From NCBI GenBank assembly GCA_950295325.1, contig OX485806.1:8804001-8868000 (forward strand): a stretch of DNA of 64,000 nt, in the 5' to 3' direction. Shown one piece after another: positions 22,387-33,088 of the stretch (position 1 is its first letter; each line of letters starts with the position of its first letter). A program made the translations under genes and the position numbers. Under the pieces are notes generated by a model that saw only the letters and a list, made by a program, of their open reading frames with translations, was not told the DNA's origin and did not search any database. Source of the stretch: Polytrichum commune (Eukaryota > Streptophyta > Polytrichopsida > Polytrichales > Polytrichaceae).

Positions 22387-22530
22387 ACTTACAGGACGCG
22401 CACCAGCAAGCCTGCTCTGGCCAATTTCATCACCATGTTCATCAAACACTTTGATGCCTCTAGAAATTCATCTCTGCGGGTGATTCCGAAATTGAGGACG
22501 TCCGCTACCGCAACTGTATAGAATGGTACA
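22387..22530 (-). pseudogene. Second copy of the sideroflexin-like exon, truncated
   Basis: Same sequence as 785-930 in copy A, in the same orientation relative to its flanks. The donor-side end of the exon and everything left of it (A bases 326-780) are deleted, so GRIFAAAPILVIPPL is gone. A one-base deletion in the IKVFDEHGDE region (TGCCTC instead of TGCCCTC) breaks the frame. Clearly dead. Confidence 0.65.
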
Positions 22531-22619
22531 TATTATTGGGCTCATATTAGGCACTTCTAATTTTTAGAGCTGATATTTAAGGTTTAGAGAACTAATTTTT
22601 TTCATTTTTTCATTTTAAA

Positions 22620-23340
22620 ATGTTTAGTCATAGCGAGAGAGACATGTGATGGCGAAGAGGTGTCACTAACGGAGACAACCTTGGGAGAGGCCATTGAGAA
22701 GCAAGATTGGATTCAACTCGTCAATAACCAAGTGTCTTTCTATTGACTTGAGAATACAAAAAGAAATAAGTGCTCATATGGTCAATTCAAATATAGATTT
22801 TATTTGAATGACCACATGAGAAAATCCCATCTTATGATTTTTTCTAAAATAAAGCTTGAGCCGAAAGTTGCAAATACGATTAAAAAAGGTGAAAGAAAAA
22901 TTCAATAATGGTCAATGCAAAAGACTTTCATTTCAAAGCCATAACAAATTCATGAAAGAGGGTAAAAAACTTTTTTTGGAAAAAGCCAAAGCAATGGGAC
23001 GCAAGTACAAAGATAACATAACAAAAATTAAAAGCAAAAAAATAATGACAACAACCGTATTGATTCTTGTCTTACACTTTTAACTCTCATTTAGAAGTCT
23101 CATAAGCTTGAAAAACTGTTGAAAATAATATCTTTGGGTAAGGGTGTGATTGGTGTGACCAAATTTAAGAAATTACACAATTCTCAAGTTTGGATTATTT
23201 TAGTTCTTCATTGTTCTACTTCTAACAGAAGAGTTACTAAGACAATGAGGAATTTATTTCCACGCAAGGATTGGAAGCAAAATGAAAATACAAGAAAGGA
23301 ATTGGTGGCTCCAATTTTGACAGGTGTTGTGTTAAATTTT
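22620..23340 (+). pseudogene. Unrecognised Lys-rich coding remnant (copy B)
   Basis: Counterpart of 3209-3960. The same segments occur (TETTLGEAIEKQ, the finger-like CSYGQFKYRFYLNDHMRKSH, VLHCSTSNRRVTKTM) but stops and shifts split them. The open part at 22856-23083 adds a strongly basic stretch (KKVKEKFNNGQCKRL, FLEKAKAMGRKYKDN). Amino-acid replacements between copies are many, which suggests the two have drifted without strong constraint. Function unknown. Confidence 0.4.
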
Positions 23341-23354
23341 TCTTCTAACATGTA

Positions 23355-23764
23355 CTCCCTCCGTTTCAGATTAAAAATTACGTTTTGGAAAATCCGTGGC
23401 CTTAATATTATTTTTTGCACTTCTAATATGAAATTGCATTTTTTGTATACTTTTTTCTAAGATCTTTCCGGCAAGTTATAGATATCCATCACTTGTTCAT
23501 CGTCATTAACGATTGATACGGAACGATCTCACACATAAAACAACGTTGATGTGCGTCAACGTTGTCGAGTCCAAATATCAATTGTTAAACAAGTATAAAT
23601 TCTTATTTGACTTGGTAATTCATCGACAACAATATTCACATAATTTATGGCAACATTCCAAATCATTTGACGAAGTTTGAATTTTTTTTTACCAATTGTA
23701 GCTTTTGTTTTGTAACGAGGTTTGTTTTGTTTATCCAAACGCAATTGTTTTAAAATGGAGGGAG
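23355..23764. mobile_element. Stowaway-like MITE (copy B)
   Basis: Starts TA/CTCCCTCCGTTTCAG and ends TTAAAATGGAGGGAG/TA. TA duplications and the CTCCCTCCGTTT-type inverted terminus are diagnostic of Stowaway MITEs mobilised by Tc1/mariner transposases. Orthologue-by-duplication of 3935-4348. Confidence 0.75.
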
Positions 23765-24958
23765 TAAGTATCTTCATTTTCATTTGAGTTATCTTATTCA
23801 ATTCTAATTTTTATTTTATTTTATTTTATTTTTTCATCTTCAATGTTTACATTTCAATTTGTTTTTGGTTCTTTATATTTAATATTTACATTTTTCTAAA
23901 AATGGTATGTTAGAAATAAATAAGTTAGAGATTTTCAATATATAAATCTTCACAAGAAAATTTATGAGAAAAAATGTCTCTACGATGGAGAGGATAAAAA
24001 TAGCGTGTGAAAATTATAAATTAAATTGTTTCAATGATATTAAAGAGGAGGAAGATCTTTTTAAAAATAGTGTATATTTAAAAAAATTAAAAAAATTAAA
24101 AGGTGGAAGATGACGAAGGTGAAGGATGAGAGAGGAAAGATGAAGACAATGAAGATGAAAAAGATGATAATGAAGAATGATATAGATATTTTGATAAGAA
24201 TCCAAATGTATTATAATTTATTATAATCACATTTTTATGAGTGATTGTGAAATATTTCTTATATTCTTTCTTATTATAAAGATATAGAATTTAGCCTTCT
24301 ATCACACAACATATTTTAAATGCAATTTTTTTTCCTTCAAACAATGATTTTTGTTCTAATCGAATATTTTGATATGTAGTTGTTCAACTTTACATTTTAA
24401 CAATTTTGTAATATGCAATACCCATCGCGAACCAAGTAGTGATAAAATTCTAATTTTTTTTCAGTTCGTAATGGGTTTTGCTTTTACTTTCAAAAAATAA
24501 GTCAAATATGTAACACCCATCATACACCATACAATGATATAATTTCCAAAAAAATTTGGTTGGTGGTGGGTATTGATTTTACTTTTGAAAAGTTAAGTCA
24601 AATATGCAATACTCATCACGAACCAAACACTGATACTATTTTATTTTATTTTATTTTATTGAGAGGGGCAAGTAAATACAACACAAGAGGGTGGGCAATG
24701 ATGTTGCCTTGATGACTCATCAATGTTTTTTGGGTTTGATTTTAAGCTCAAAAATCTTATGTGCCAAAAAGCCAACTCACTTGGCAGAGGAGCGACACTA
24801 TGAAACTTGTGGGCATGAAAATCCTAAAAATGGGCTAGAAGAGAAATTGAAAGAGGGAAATATTCTCATTGGACACTTTACTAAATGATGCCAACTAGGT
24901 TGCCACGCTAGTGGAAGAATCCCTTCCTATGTTTCTAGCTTGTGCGGTTTGGCCCTAG
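23765..24958. other. AT-rich intergenic DNA, no gene seen
   Basis: Contains TTTTA pentamer runs (23808-23835 and 24640-24660) and GAAGATGA-rich purine DNA (24100-24180). CATCGCGAACCAAG/CATCACGAACCAA-type words repeat at 24424 and 24607 (about 180 bp apart), a degenerate tandem repeat. Not present in copy A at this position. Confidence 0.4.
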
Positions 24959-24961
24959 TAA

Positions 24962-25561
24962 GGGTTGGTTTACACCATAGACCATGAAGTTGGACCAAGG
25001 AAGATGGCCTTTTTCCATGGTCCAAATTCCATGGTCCAACTTGATAGTCCACCTCCCATGGTCCAATTTCATAAAAAATCAATTTACAAAGCCTTTGGGC
25101 TCCTCACTAGGTGTTAACTGAATGTGGACCAAGAGGAATGACCATGCACCAAAAGACATATTTTAAGGCCTACATTATCCGTTGACATTATCCAACGGAT
25201 TTTGCGGTGGGAGAGGCAAAGAGGTGCTCTAATAGAAAAGGCAAGGGCTCATGGCAAAGAAATGTTGTTATAATAAAAATTAAATGACTTCTTTTTTGGG
25301 AAAGAGAAGATGAAGACGAGAGAATGATCAAACATGATTTTTTTTTTAAATTGCCCTTTTTGGACATAAATTAAAAAATTAGCACATTTACTTTTTGGTG
25401 TATGGCCTGAAAATATGTCTTTTGGGGACCTCAAACTTCATGGTCACTCTGACATTTTTTTCTTGGTGTCAACCGAAGTGATCCCAGGACGAGTTCAACA
25501 TCCAGTCATAGATTTTATAGGGCCTTGGGTCGACTTCATGGTCCATGGTGTAAACAACCCC
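24962..25561. mobile_element. Tourist-like (PIF/Harbinger) MITE
   Basis: 600 bp with about 40-bp imperfect inverted ends: left GGGTTGGTTTACACCATAGA..., right complement GGGGTTGTTTACACCATGGA.... Both are flanked by TAA (24959-24961 and 25562-25564). The TAA duplication and G-rich GGGTTGTTT terminus are typical of Tourist elements. Sub-terminal CCATGGTCCAA words are repeated inside. No coding capacity. Confidence 0.8.
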
Positions 25562-25564
25562 TAA

Positions 25565-26289
25565 GTATACATCATCCAAAGCATGTATGGTACTAACTTA
25601 GAGCCAAGTAGGATGGTGTTGACCCAAATGAAGACTTAGAGCATACTTAAAAAAAAAAAAAAAAAAAAACTCACATCTTGCGACAAGGTAGACTTGCCTA
25701 AATTGAACACAACAATCATCTAGTCACATGTATTTGAGTGGTATGTGGTTAGGTGTGGATCTAAGAATTAGCATAAGAAAAGACACATGTTTAAAATAGA
25801 TTGGACTTTGTGCTCAAAATATGTTAATCATACTAGGTTCAATAGTCAACATCATTGGGGGGGGGGGATCTATATGACCACTTAATGAGCACAAAAATCT
25901 TCACTATGATAGCGAAAAATATATCTATATGAGCTCTAAAAAAATGTGGCAAATGGCTATGGGCATGATTTCGATTTGCTAATCATCTCACACTAATTAT
26001 GTGTTTCATATCCAGAGGAGAGTAGTATTGTTCCAATGGCCCTCTGTTCGGTGGGCATCAGGCCATTAATATTACAAACATACACTTTATTCACGCCGGC
26101 CTTGCACGAGGCCCGGAGTTTTTTTTATCATTTGTTTAATATCCTATGAGAAGTGGGTGCAAAGGTCATTGCAATTCTTGCTAACATGATGGAAGAGGGT
26201 GGTGCGAACATGTCACCCACACCAACCTTTAAACATCCAAGGAGAGGGGAGGTAGACTCAGTTCTAACAAAAGAGGGATGCTCAACCTC
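25565..26289. other. Intergenic, with poly(A) and poly(G) runs and a LINE-tail-like hairpin
   Basis: Poly(A) of about 20 at 25649-25669 and a G run at 25857-25867. At 26087-26120 lies TTCACGCCGGCC...GGCCCGGAGTTTTTTTT on the + strand. That is the same hairpin word pattern as the 3' ends at 36087 and 52658, here with a T run and ATC behind it. It may be the end of another LINE copy. No gene. Confidence 0.45.
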
Positions 26290-29200
26290 TATTCTATAGC
26301 ATATTGGTATCATGGAAGAGGACGATCTAGAAGTATTTGTTGATGTGCTCAATGATAGACCGGTAACACTTTCACCAACTCCCCTAAGAAATGAGGAAAG
26401 CATGACGTTGTCCCTCACCTCAGACTTTACACTGCTTGCTTTCACCAAGAACACGAAGAGAGTGGAGGACCCCACAGTGATCACAAATGATTGCCATGAC
26501 CTTAACATGGTAAGTAAGCATCCGGGGAATAAGTCATTTGCACGAAGGAAAACCCAACAAGGCAATGCAGAGGTGCCGAGTTTCAACCTATGGAGAAGCT
26601 TCAAGAGGACAACAAAAGAAGATACGAGCAACCACAACACGGGTAACACTCCCTATCCTCCACACCCATCCAATGAAAGTACACCTATTATCAATTGATG
26701 TGCGAGGCATAAATAATGACCAAAAGCTAGGGATTATTAGAGATTATATAGTAAGTCTATCCCTAAGAGTGGGTATCCTCTGCTTGCAAGAACACAAGCT
26801 CAAAGGTGGCAAGGTAGAGAAGAACATTAGGACACTATGGAAAAGTGATACGGAATACATTTTGTCTTTTGACTTGAGTAGTTTTATACATAGTAAGCAC
26901 TATAGCTCCCATTGAAGCAAGCCCAAGTAACGAAGTTGAAGATAGGAGGATAGGAGTGGGAAGAGGGGGCATTGCCTCATGTTTCCACCCTAAAATGCAA
27001 CCTTTGCTCCTTGATAAAAGATCCTTGGCTGGAAATAGAGCTCAATGAATTAGATTTGAAGAACTAGAAGGAAGGTATCTAGGCATCCTTAATCTTTATC
27101 CATCTAACATGGCCGGAGAAAGATGCACCATGTGGAATGAGGTGTTCCAATTTGTGCCAATTGATTGTAGATGTATCATAATGGAGACTTTAATATAATT
27201 GAAAGCCCATCAGATAGATCCAAAATACCATGTAGTCGGCCTATGGGGCTAAAGAAAGAATTGGCATGGGCATACGTAAAAAAAAATTACAATATTGAGG
27301 ATTTTTGTAGCAAAAAGGACGACCCCATATATTGATGGGACAACCCAAGGGAGGTTGGCATTAGGGTCTTGGCTAGACTAGATAGATTTTACTTTTATTC
27401 AAGCTCTATCCAAAATCCGGCTTCTCACATTGTGCATTACAAAATTATGGGAGACCTTCTCTGACCACCATGTGGTTTCATTTTGTATCAATCTCGGTAA
27501 CAATGCTCCAAGGGGATCCACATGGAAGGCCGATGTCATATTTCTTCAAGAGGGTAAGGATCCTATTAAAAAATGATGGGAAACCTCCCCTCCACAAATG
27601 AAGTTCTTCACTTAAGTTATGAAAATAGCTAGGTATTATAAACAGTTTTATAAAGCTAAAGCAACAAAGGCCAAATTAGAAGAGACTAGACTGAGGGAAC
27701 ACCTAGAATTTTGGCAAGTCAGACTTCATTCCGACACAACAAATGAAGCAACTAAAGCCCATATCAAGCGCTTTAGGGATCATATGCAAAACTTTGCAAA
27801 TAGGAAAGAGGATGGACAAAGAATTTAGTTTAGAACTAGATAGATGCAATCTGAAGACAAAATGAACAAACACTTCTTCGCTTCAATTCAGGAACGCCCA
27901 GGGGATGGGATTATCATGAAACTCTATGATGAAGATAATACAATTGTATCCTCGAGTGTGGACCTAGCCAAACTTCTTTTTACTCCAACTTGTATGCATG
28001 CCCAATTGAGGGTGAGAACAAAAAAAATTATAAGGATGAACTTTTAAGTTACGTACCAAGCAAATTCTCACTAACTGCAAAGAAGATTATGGAAGCACTG
28101 CTCATTGAAGAGAAACTTACCAAAGCAATCCAAACACATTGTAAATGCCAAATGTATTGGAATTTTATGAGTGGAGATTTAACAAAGATAGTGAACGAAT
28201 TGTTGCCGCTTGACCCATTTCCAAAAGGCGTAACGAGGGGGCTCATTGCACTCCTCGCTAAAGAAGGGGACCACTCAAGATTGACCAACTGGCGACCAAT
28301 TACGCTCCTCAACACCACCTACAAGATTTTTTGCTAAAGTTCTTTAACGACGACTCCAACCATTGCTAGTAGAGGCAATTGACAGTGACCAAACCGCCTT
28401 TCTCCCACTTCGATTTATCCTCGACAATATCTTGCTCACACACGAATCAATTCCATGGGTCAAGGAGTTGCGTCAAGAGGCCATATTTCTTAAACTGGAC
28501 TTTAGCAAAACATATGATAGAGTCAACTAGGCAGTTATGTTCCAAGTCATGGGGAAACTAGGAATGCCAATTGTTTTCATCAAAATGATTAGAATGTTGT
28601 TCCATGACGTTAATGTCTCAATTAACATCAACAACCAAGTAACCAAGGTCTTTGAACTCCATAGAAGAGTTCGTTAGGGCTGCACTTTAGCCCCCTATAT
28701 GTTCATTATTATGGCAAAAACACTAAATTAATGAAGGAGTTAAATATGCAATGAGATGTGATAACCTCAAAGGAATTACCCTCCCTCAGTATAACTCCCA
28801 TCAAATCATTAGCCAATATGTAGAGGACACATCTCTTATGGTGAAGGCGGAAAAAATAATTGTTGATAACCTTGTTGGGATCCTGCACAAGTTTGGAATG
28901 GTCTCCGGATTAAAGATCAATTGGCATAAAAATGTCGCATACTGGTACGGCTGAGGATGACCACCGAGATGGGTGGAAAAATATCAGTGGAAGTGGGCCG
29001 CTAACGGAGACCTGTCAAAACTACTAAAAATGCCATTTGGGATTCAACTAAAAATTCAGGATGTTTACCAATTCTTGATAAACAATGGTAAAAACAAACT
29101 CAAATATTGGAGCTCCACACATTTATCGCTTGGAGGCTGAACCCTTATTATGAACCAAGTTTTAATGTCAACCCTTTGGTACTTCATTGTTGTTTGGGTT

Positions 29201-30440
29201 GGGTCTGAGAGAGTTTTTGGAAAAATTAAAGCTTTACTTCGCAATTACTTGTGGTTCGGATCAAAAAATACAGCCATGGCATGGGTGAATTGGGACGATT
29301 GCACTATGCCCAAAAATATCGGTAGCCTTAGTTTGATCTTGCTAGAAAATGCTATGAAAGGCCTTATGAGCAAATGAGTAGCACAAACCCTTCTACCTGA
29401 CAACTCAAACCATTCAAATCATCCTTAGGTACCACGTTACGAAGCTGCAACCAACCAACCATAATCCATGGGGTCTATCCTCTTTGTGGTTATTCTCCCC
29501 AAATTTCTCTACCAAAGGTGGAACCAAAGTCTGGCATCACAATACTCAATCATGAAAGGTGATGGCAAGGATGGTTACATACCTCCCTCCTCCAACTCCG
29601 GAGGATATTTTGCAACTTAGCCTATGGTGGAGGACGGAATATCAAAGTATTTGTTTTGGTACCACCACGAGCATGGCTTTAACTTTGTATGGGAAAGTAC
29701 TGAGGTACTTTCGGGAAATTGAGGATCCCGGAAGATACGAAGTCCACAACTGGGAGGCGGTCAAAGGTAAATTCTCCCATGACGAGATTTACCACGACTT
29801 TTGGATTAAACTTCTTGAATTTTACGGACTATCCCGTAATAGGATACTCAACCAACAAATTGCTCAACTCACTTCACAAAAATGGGTTGGCTTCTATAGA
29901 AGTGAGGACGATGCTCTACCGGAATGGGTTGTGTGTGCGGGTTATCTCAAAGAATTTAACATTGGACCAATTCAATTTAGTATGGACTTCATGAACACGT
30001 TTATGAAATCCACCGTCGGGCCGCAGTATTTCACCCTCACAGAAATTAAGCCTAACACCAAGAATGCGACATCACCAACGGCCTTCTTAGGATGGATGTC
30101 GCAAGTTAGGGTGGATAGCCTTAAGAGAGAGAGAGAGCAACCAAGCCCAATTTATTTTGTTTTTTTGGCAAGCTTGATCTATTGTTTTTTGACCCCACCC
30201 GTTGGTGGTGGTCGGAGGCTATGCCTTTTTTTGCCTATTCGGCCAAGGAGGGAAGGAAATGGATTATTCAGCAAATGGTCCTCAAGAAAACAATTCCTCG
30301 TAAATGGAGGAATGAAATTCCACCCTCCACTTCCCCTAAGTGGAATGTCATCTGGCACAAAACTAAGGCACAAAAAGAGGTCAAAAGCCTTATTGTGACT
30401 TGCAGTAACTTAGTTGTCACTTGGAAGATTAGGCCATAGA
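26290..30440 (+). pseudogene. L1-like LINE, endonuclease to ORF2 end (copy B), decayed
   Basis: Fragments in order: an N-terminal region with no clear motif (26312-26698); an AP-endonuclease start LLSIDVRGINNDQKLGIIR with ILCLQEHKLKGG (about 26680-26830); a linker KIARYYKQFYKAKATKAK (27619+); the RT region PFPKGVTRGLIALLAKEGD, NWRPITLLNTTYKI, LKLDFSKTYDRVN and GCTLAPYMFIIMAKTL (28215-28730); YVEDTSLMV (28817+) at the active-site box; and a C-terminal domain (29559-30398). More than ten stops and shifts make it inactive. Substitution of the second catalytic Asp region (YVED) is a further sign of decay. Domain order and RT text indicate the plant L1 clade. Confidence 0.8.
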
Positions 30441-31234
30441 TGGGCATTATTTCTTGATCTCCACTTGGGTTGTGCTAGTTCACCCATTTTGGTTGTATTT
30501 TGGTTCTCTCTTCCAATTGAGTTTTCAATTTGTGCCAAAAAAAGAAAGAAGTGGGTTCAAAGAGAAAAGTATCAATCTAAGGCACGTCTACCTTACCTAC
30601 CCACCAACTTCATGGTACCAATATTGGGACCGATTCACATGGAGTCCCAAGTCCCACTCATGTCAAGTCCCAAGTCCCACTCATGTCAAGTCCCAATATG
30701 AAGGCAAGATCCCAACTTTTGAGTCTCAATTTTTTTTATTAAAGTATGGTTACTTATCCATTAAAGTAAGATATTGAAAAAAAAATTATGCAAATTTTTT
30801 TCAAGACTATAATTACGAGTTGGATTTAAATTTTTACTTGACCCAACTCTCAACAAAAGTCCCTCACTTCACCTCCAAAACGAGTTGCAGTGTAAGACAT
30901 CCATGTCTTGCTTGGGACTCGAGACCCGTGTGAAGTGATAAATCTCAACTTCCATGCTCTCAATGGCTGGGAATGCACTAACTAACCTCAAGTCAACTGG
31001 GACTTGGGACTCAGATACTGGCCCTTACGCTACATATAGTCAAATGGGACAAAACAATTTTCCGATAGCTTCGAACTATTTGACCACTTAGATTTAGGAT
31101 TGTGACCTTTGATGAGCAATCATGTTGTGGGTTTCGCGGAGGAGGTTTGCCTCTTCCCATGCAACCTTCAAATCTTTAGATCAAGTTCAATATTCCTTGC
31201 CAAGGCTGAAGAGACAGATGCTTGTTGTGGCTGA

Positions 31235-32425
31235 GAATCATCATCCGCATGTGTTCAGATCGAGTTGCAAGGTTGAAGTTACAATTTGTTTTGGGTTAGC
31301 AAGAATCGCCATCCATGTGTAATCACATCGAGTTGCAAGGTTGAATTTACACTTTGTTTTGGGGCCACCTAGAATCACCATCTGAATGTATTGAAGTTGA
31401 GTTGCAAGGTTGGAGGGTTGAAATACCGATATATTTCGGGGCTAAAAATCAGAGATAAAATAAAAAATAATGAAACACACGTGGTTGTGACTATAGCAGT
31501 TCCTCATAAACCAAGAAAACGACCAAAAGCACATGCTACACAACTACCTAATAAAGGTGAAGTTACAAATAATAGATACATACATAATTTTATTTATTGT
31601 CTCTGCCCCTAAAGGGGAGAGACCACGAAAACGCTGCGTTTTCAGGAGTTACGCTGCTGAACAGTGAAACTTTGGCATAAAGGTTAAAAGTAAAAAGTAA
31701 ACTGACTAGAACTGTAGTAGTAGTAAAAACTATGACTAAAACTGTACAATTAGAAATAGTTTTTACAACTAGAACTAGTAAAAACTCTGACTAGAACCTT
31801 GAGAGCTCCTCCTCCAAGCTCTCTCTTTTATGATCTTTTAGGGGCAGAGACCACGAAAACGCTGTGTTTTCAGGAGTAACGCTGCTGAACAGTGAAACTA
31901 TGGCGTAAAGGTTAAAAATAAAAAGTAAACTGACTAGAACTGTAGTAGTACTAGTAAAAACTATGACTAAAACTGTAGAACTAGAAATAGTAACTACAAC
32001 TAGAACTAGTAAGAACTCTGACTAGAACCTTGAGAGCTCCTCCTCCAAGCTCTCTCTTTTATATCTCCAAAAGAGCTCATAGTCTTATCCTTCTTTATCC
32101 ATAGTATCTAGGAGATACTATTAGACTCTGGGAGTTCACTAGACATGTATATATGTATACACGTGCGTGACAAGGGTATTTATTCAAGGGGTATTTAATT
32201 ATCCATCCTTAATTTTTTGTACCGTATTATTATATAATTTGCTAATTTCTTGTTTTTAATTGTGACCAAAATACAATCGATTGGGTAGATAATTGATTGT
32301 ATTTTGGGCGACAGCCGCAAAAGCCAAAGCAATGAAATCATCATTCGAATGTGTTTAGATTGAGTGTGGTGCGAGGCAAGGGAGAAGTTATAATATATTT
32401 TTGGGGCTAGAATCATCATCATCGG
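31235..32425 (+). repeat. Degenerate ~70-bp tandem repeats upstream of the microprotein (copy B)
   Basis: Same four modules as in copy A: about 31235-31302, 31303-31370, 31371-31452 and 32334-32425. Units 3 and 4 are pushed apart by the private insertion 31600-32255. Confidence 0.6.
31599..32255. mobile_element. ~650-bp private insertion in copy B built of a 228-bp tandem repeat
   Basis: Copy A is continuous here (TTATTTATTTTTAATGG). The insertion starts with a hairpin GTCTCTGCCCCT/AAAGGGGAGAGAC (31599-31622). It contains two units of about 228 bp (31621-31848 and 31849-32076), each with ACCACGAAAACGCTG, CTGCTGAACAGTGAAAC, AACTAGAACTAGTAA and CTCCTCCTCCAAGCTCTC. No frame and no clear target duplication. 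The class is unknown. Confidence 0.6.
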
Positions 32426-32435
32426 CAACGCAGCT

Positions 32436-32594
32436 ATGGCGAGCCAGAATGAGAAGGTAGCCATTGGGCTGGGCTTCGTGGGGACTTTGTTCACTCTTCT
32501 CGCCTACAACCAGACATTCATGACCACCACGCAAACCATTGTGACCGGCTTTGTGATCATGTTCGTGGCCTTGGGTGTTAAGGAATTGAACTAA
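32436..32594 (+). CDS. 52-aa predicted membrane microprotein (copy B)
   Basis: Same protein as 10882-11040 with one conservative change (VIMF for VLMF) and one silent third-position change. Start ATG in GCAGCTATGG, stop TAA. Two predicted membrane helices. The region after the stop (AAGATGCTGCCTCCGGACG...) is also conserved between copies, as expected for a 3' UTR or for recent duplication alone. Confidence 0.65.
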   Translation: MASQNEKVAIGLGFVGTLFTLLAYNQTFMTTTQTIVTGFVIMFVALGVKELN

Positions 32595-33088
32595 GATGCT
32601 GCCTCCGGACGAAGCACCAGATGGCAGGTCTGAATCGGCCTTGTCTGGGAGATTCACATCTCTCTTTTAGAAAATTCCTGTGGAAAGGACCTCAAATAAA
32701 GAAGGATCTGTGACCTATGTTTCAATGAGGGTTAACCCCACTGTTGTAATTTGCCTTCCAAGTTTGCAGATGGTTGTGATAAATTTAGTACTCGTTGAGG
32801 GTTCACGCCGTGATATTAGAGGAGAATACTCGATTGTGGAGAGCTGCAGAAAAATCTCAGTATGTGTGCTGGAACATTTTCGACAGATTGCTTAGGAAAT
32901 TCTCTAGTTTGCTCTAAGGCTGCATCTTTCAAGCCACTCCTGAAATGTGGAGATTTAACATGTAGTGTTTCGGAAGTTGGAGATTGTAGAAACAAATTTT
33001 GGTGACAGGCAAATCTGTGGCTCTCATCAAATCTTTGACAGTCTGAAATAAGAGACACATTTTATTTGCAGTTATTTAGTGTGTGAAG

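Noticed and set aside
25857-25867. G run as part of the 346-bp MITE family
   Set aside because: It lacks the CTCGG start, the mirrored C run and the interior words of that family.
29559-30398. 279-codon frame as an independent gene
   Set aside because: It aligns with the decayed LINE of copy A and lies at the end of ORF2. It has no initiator context and is interrupted in the other copy.
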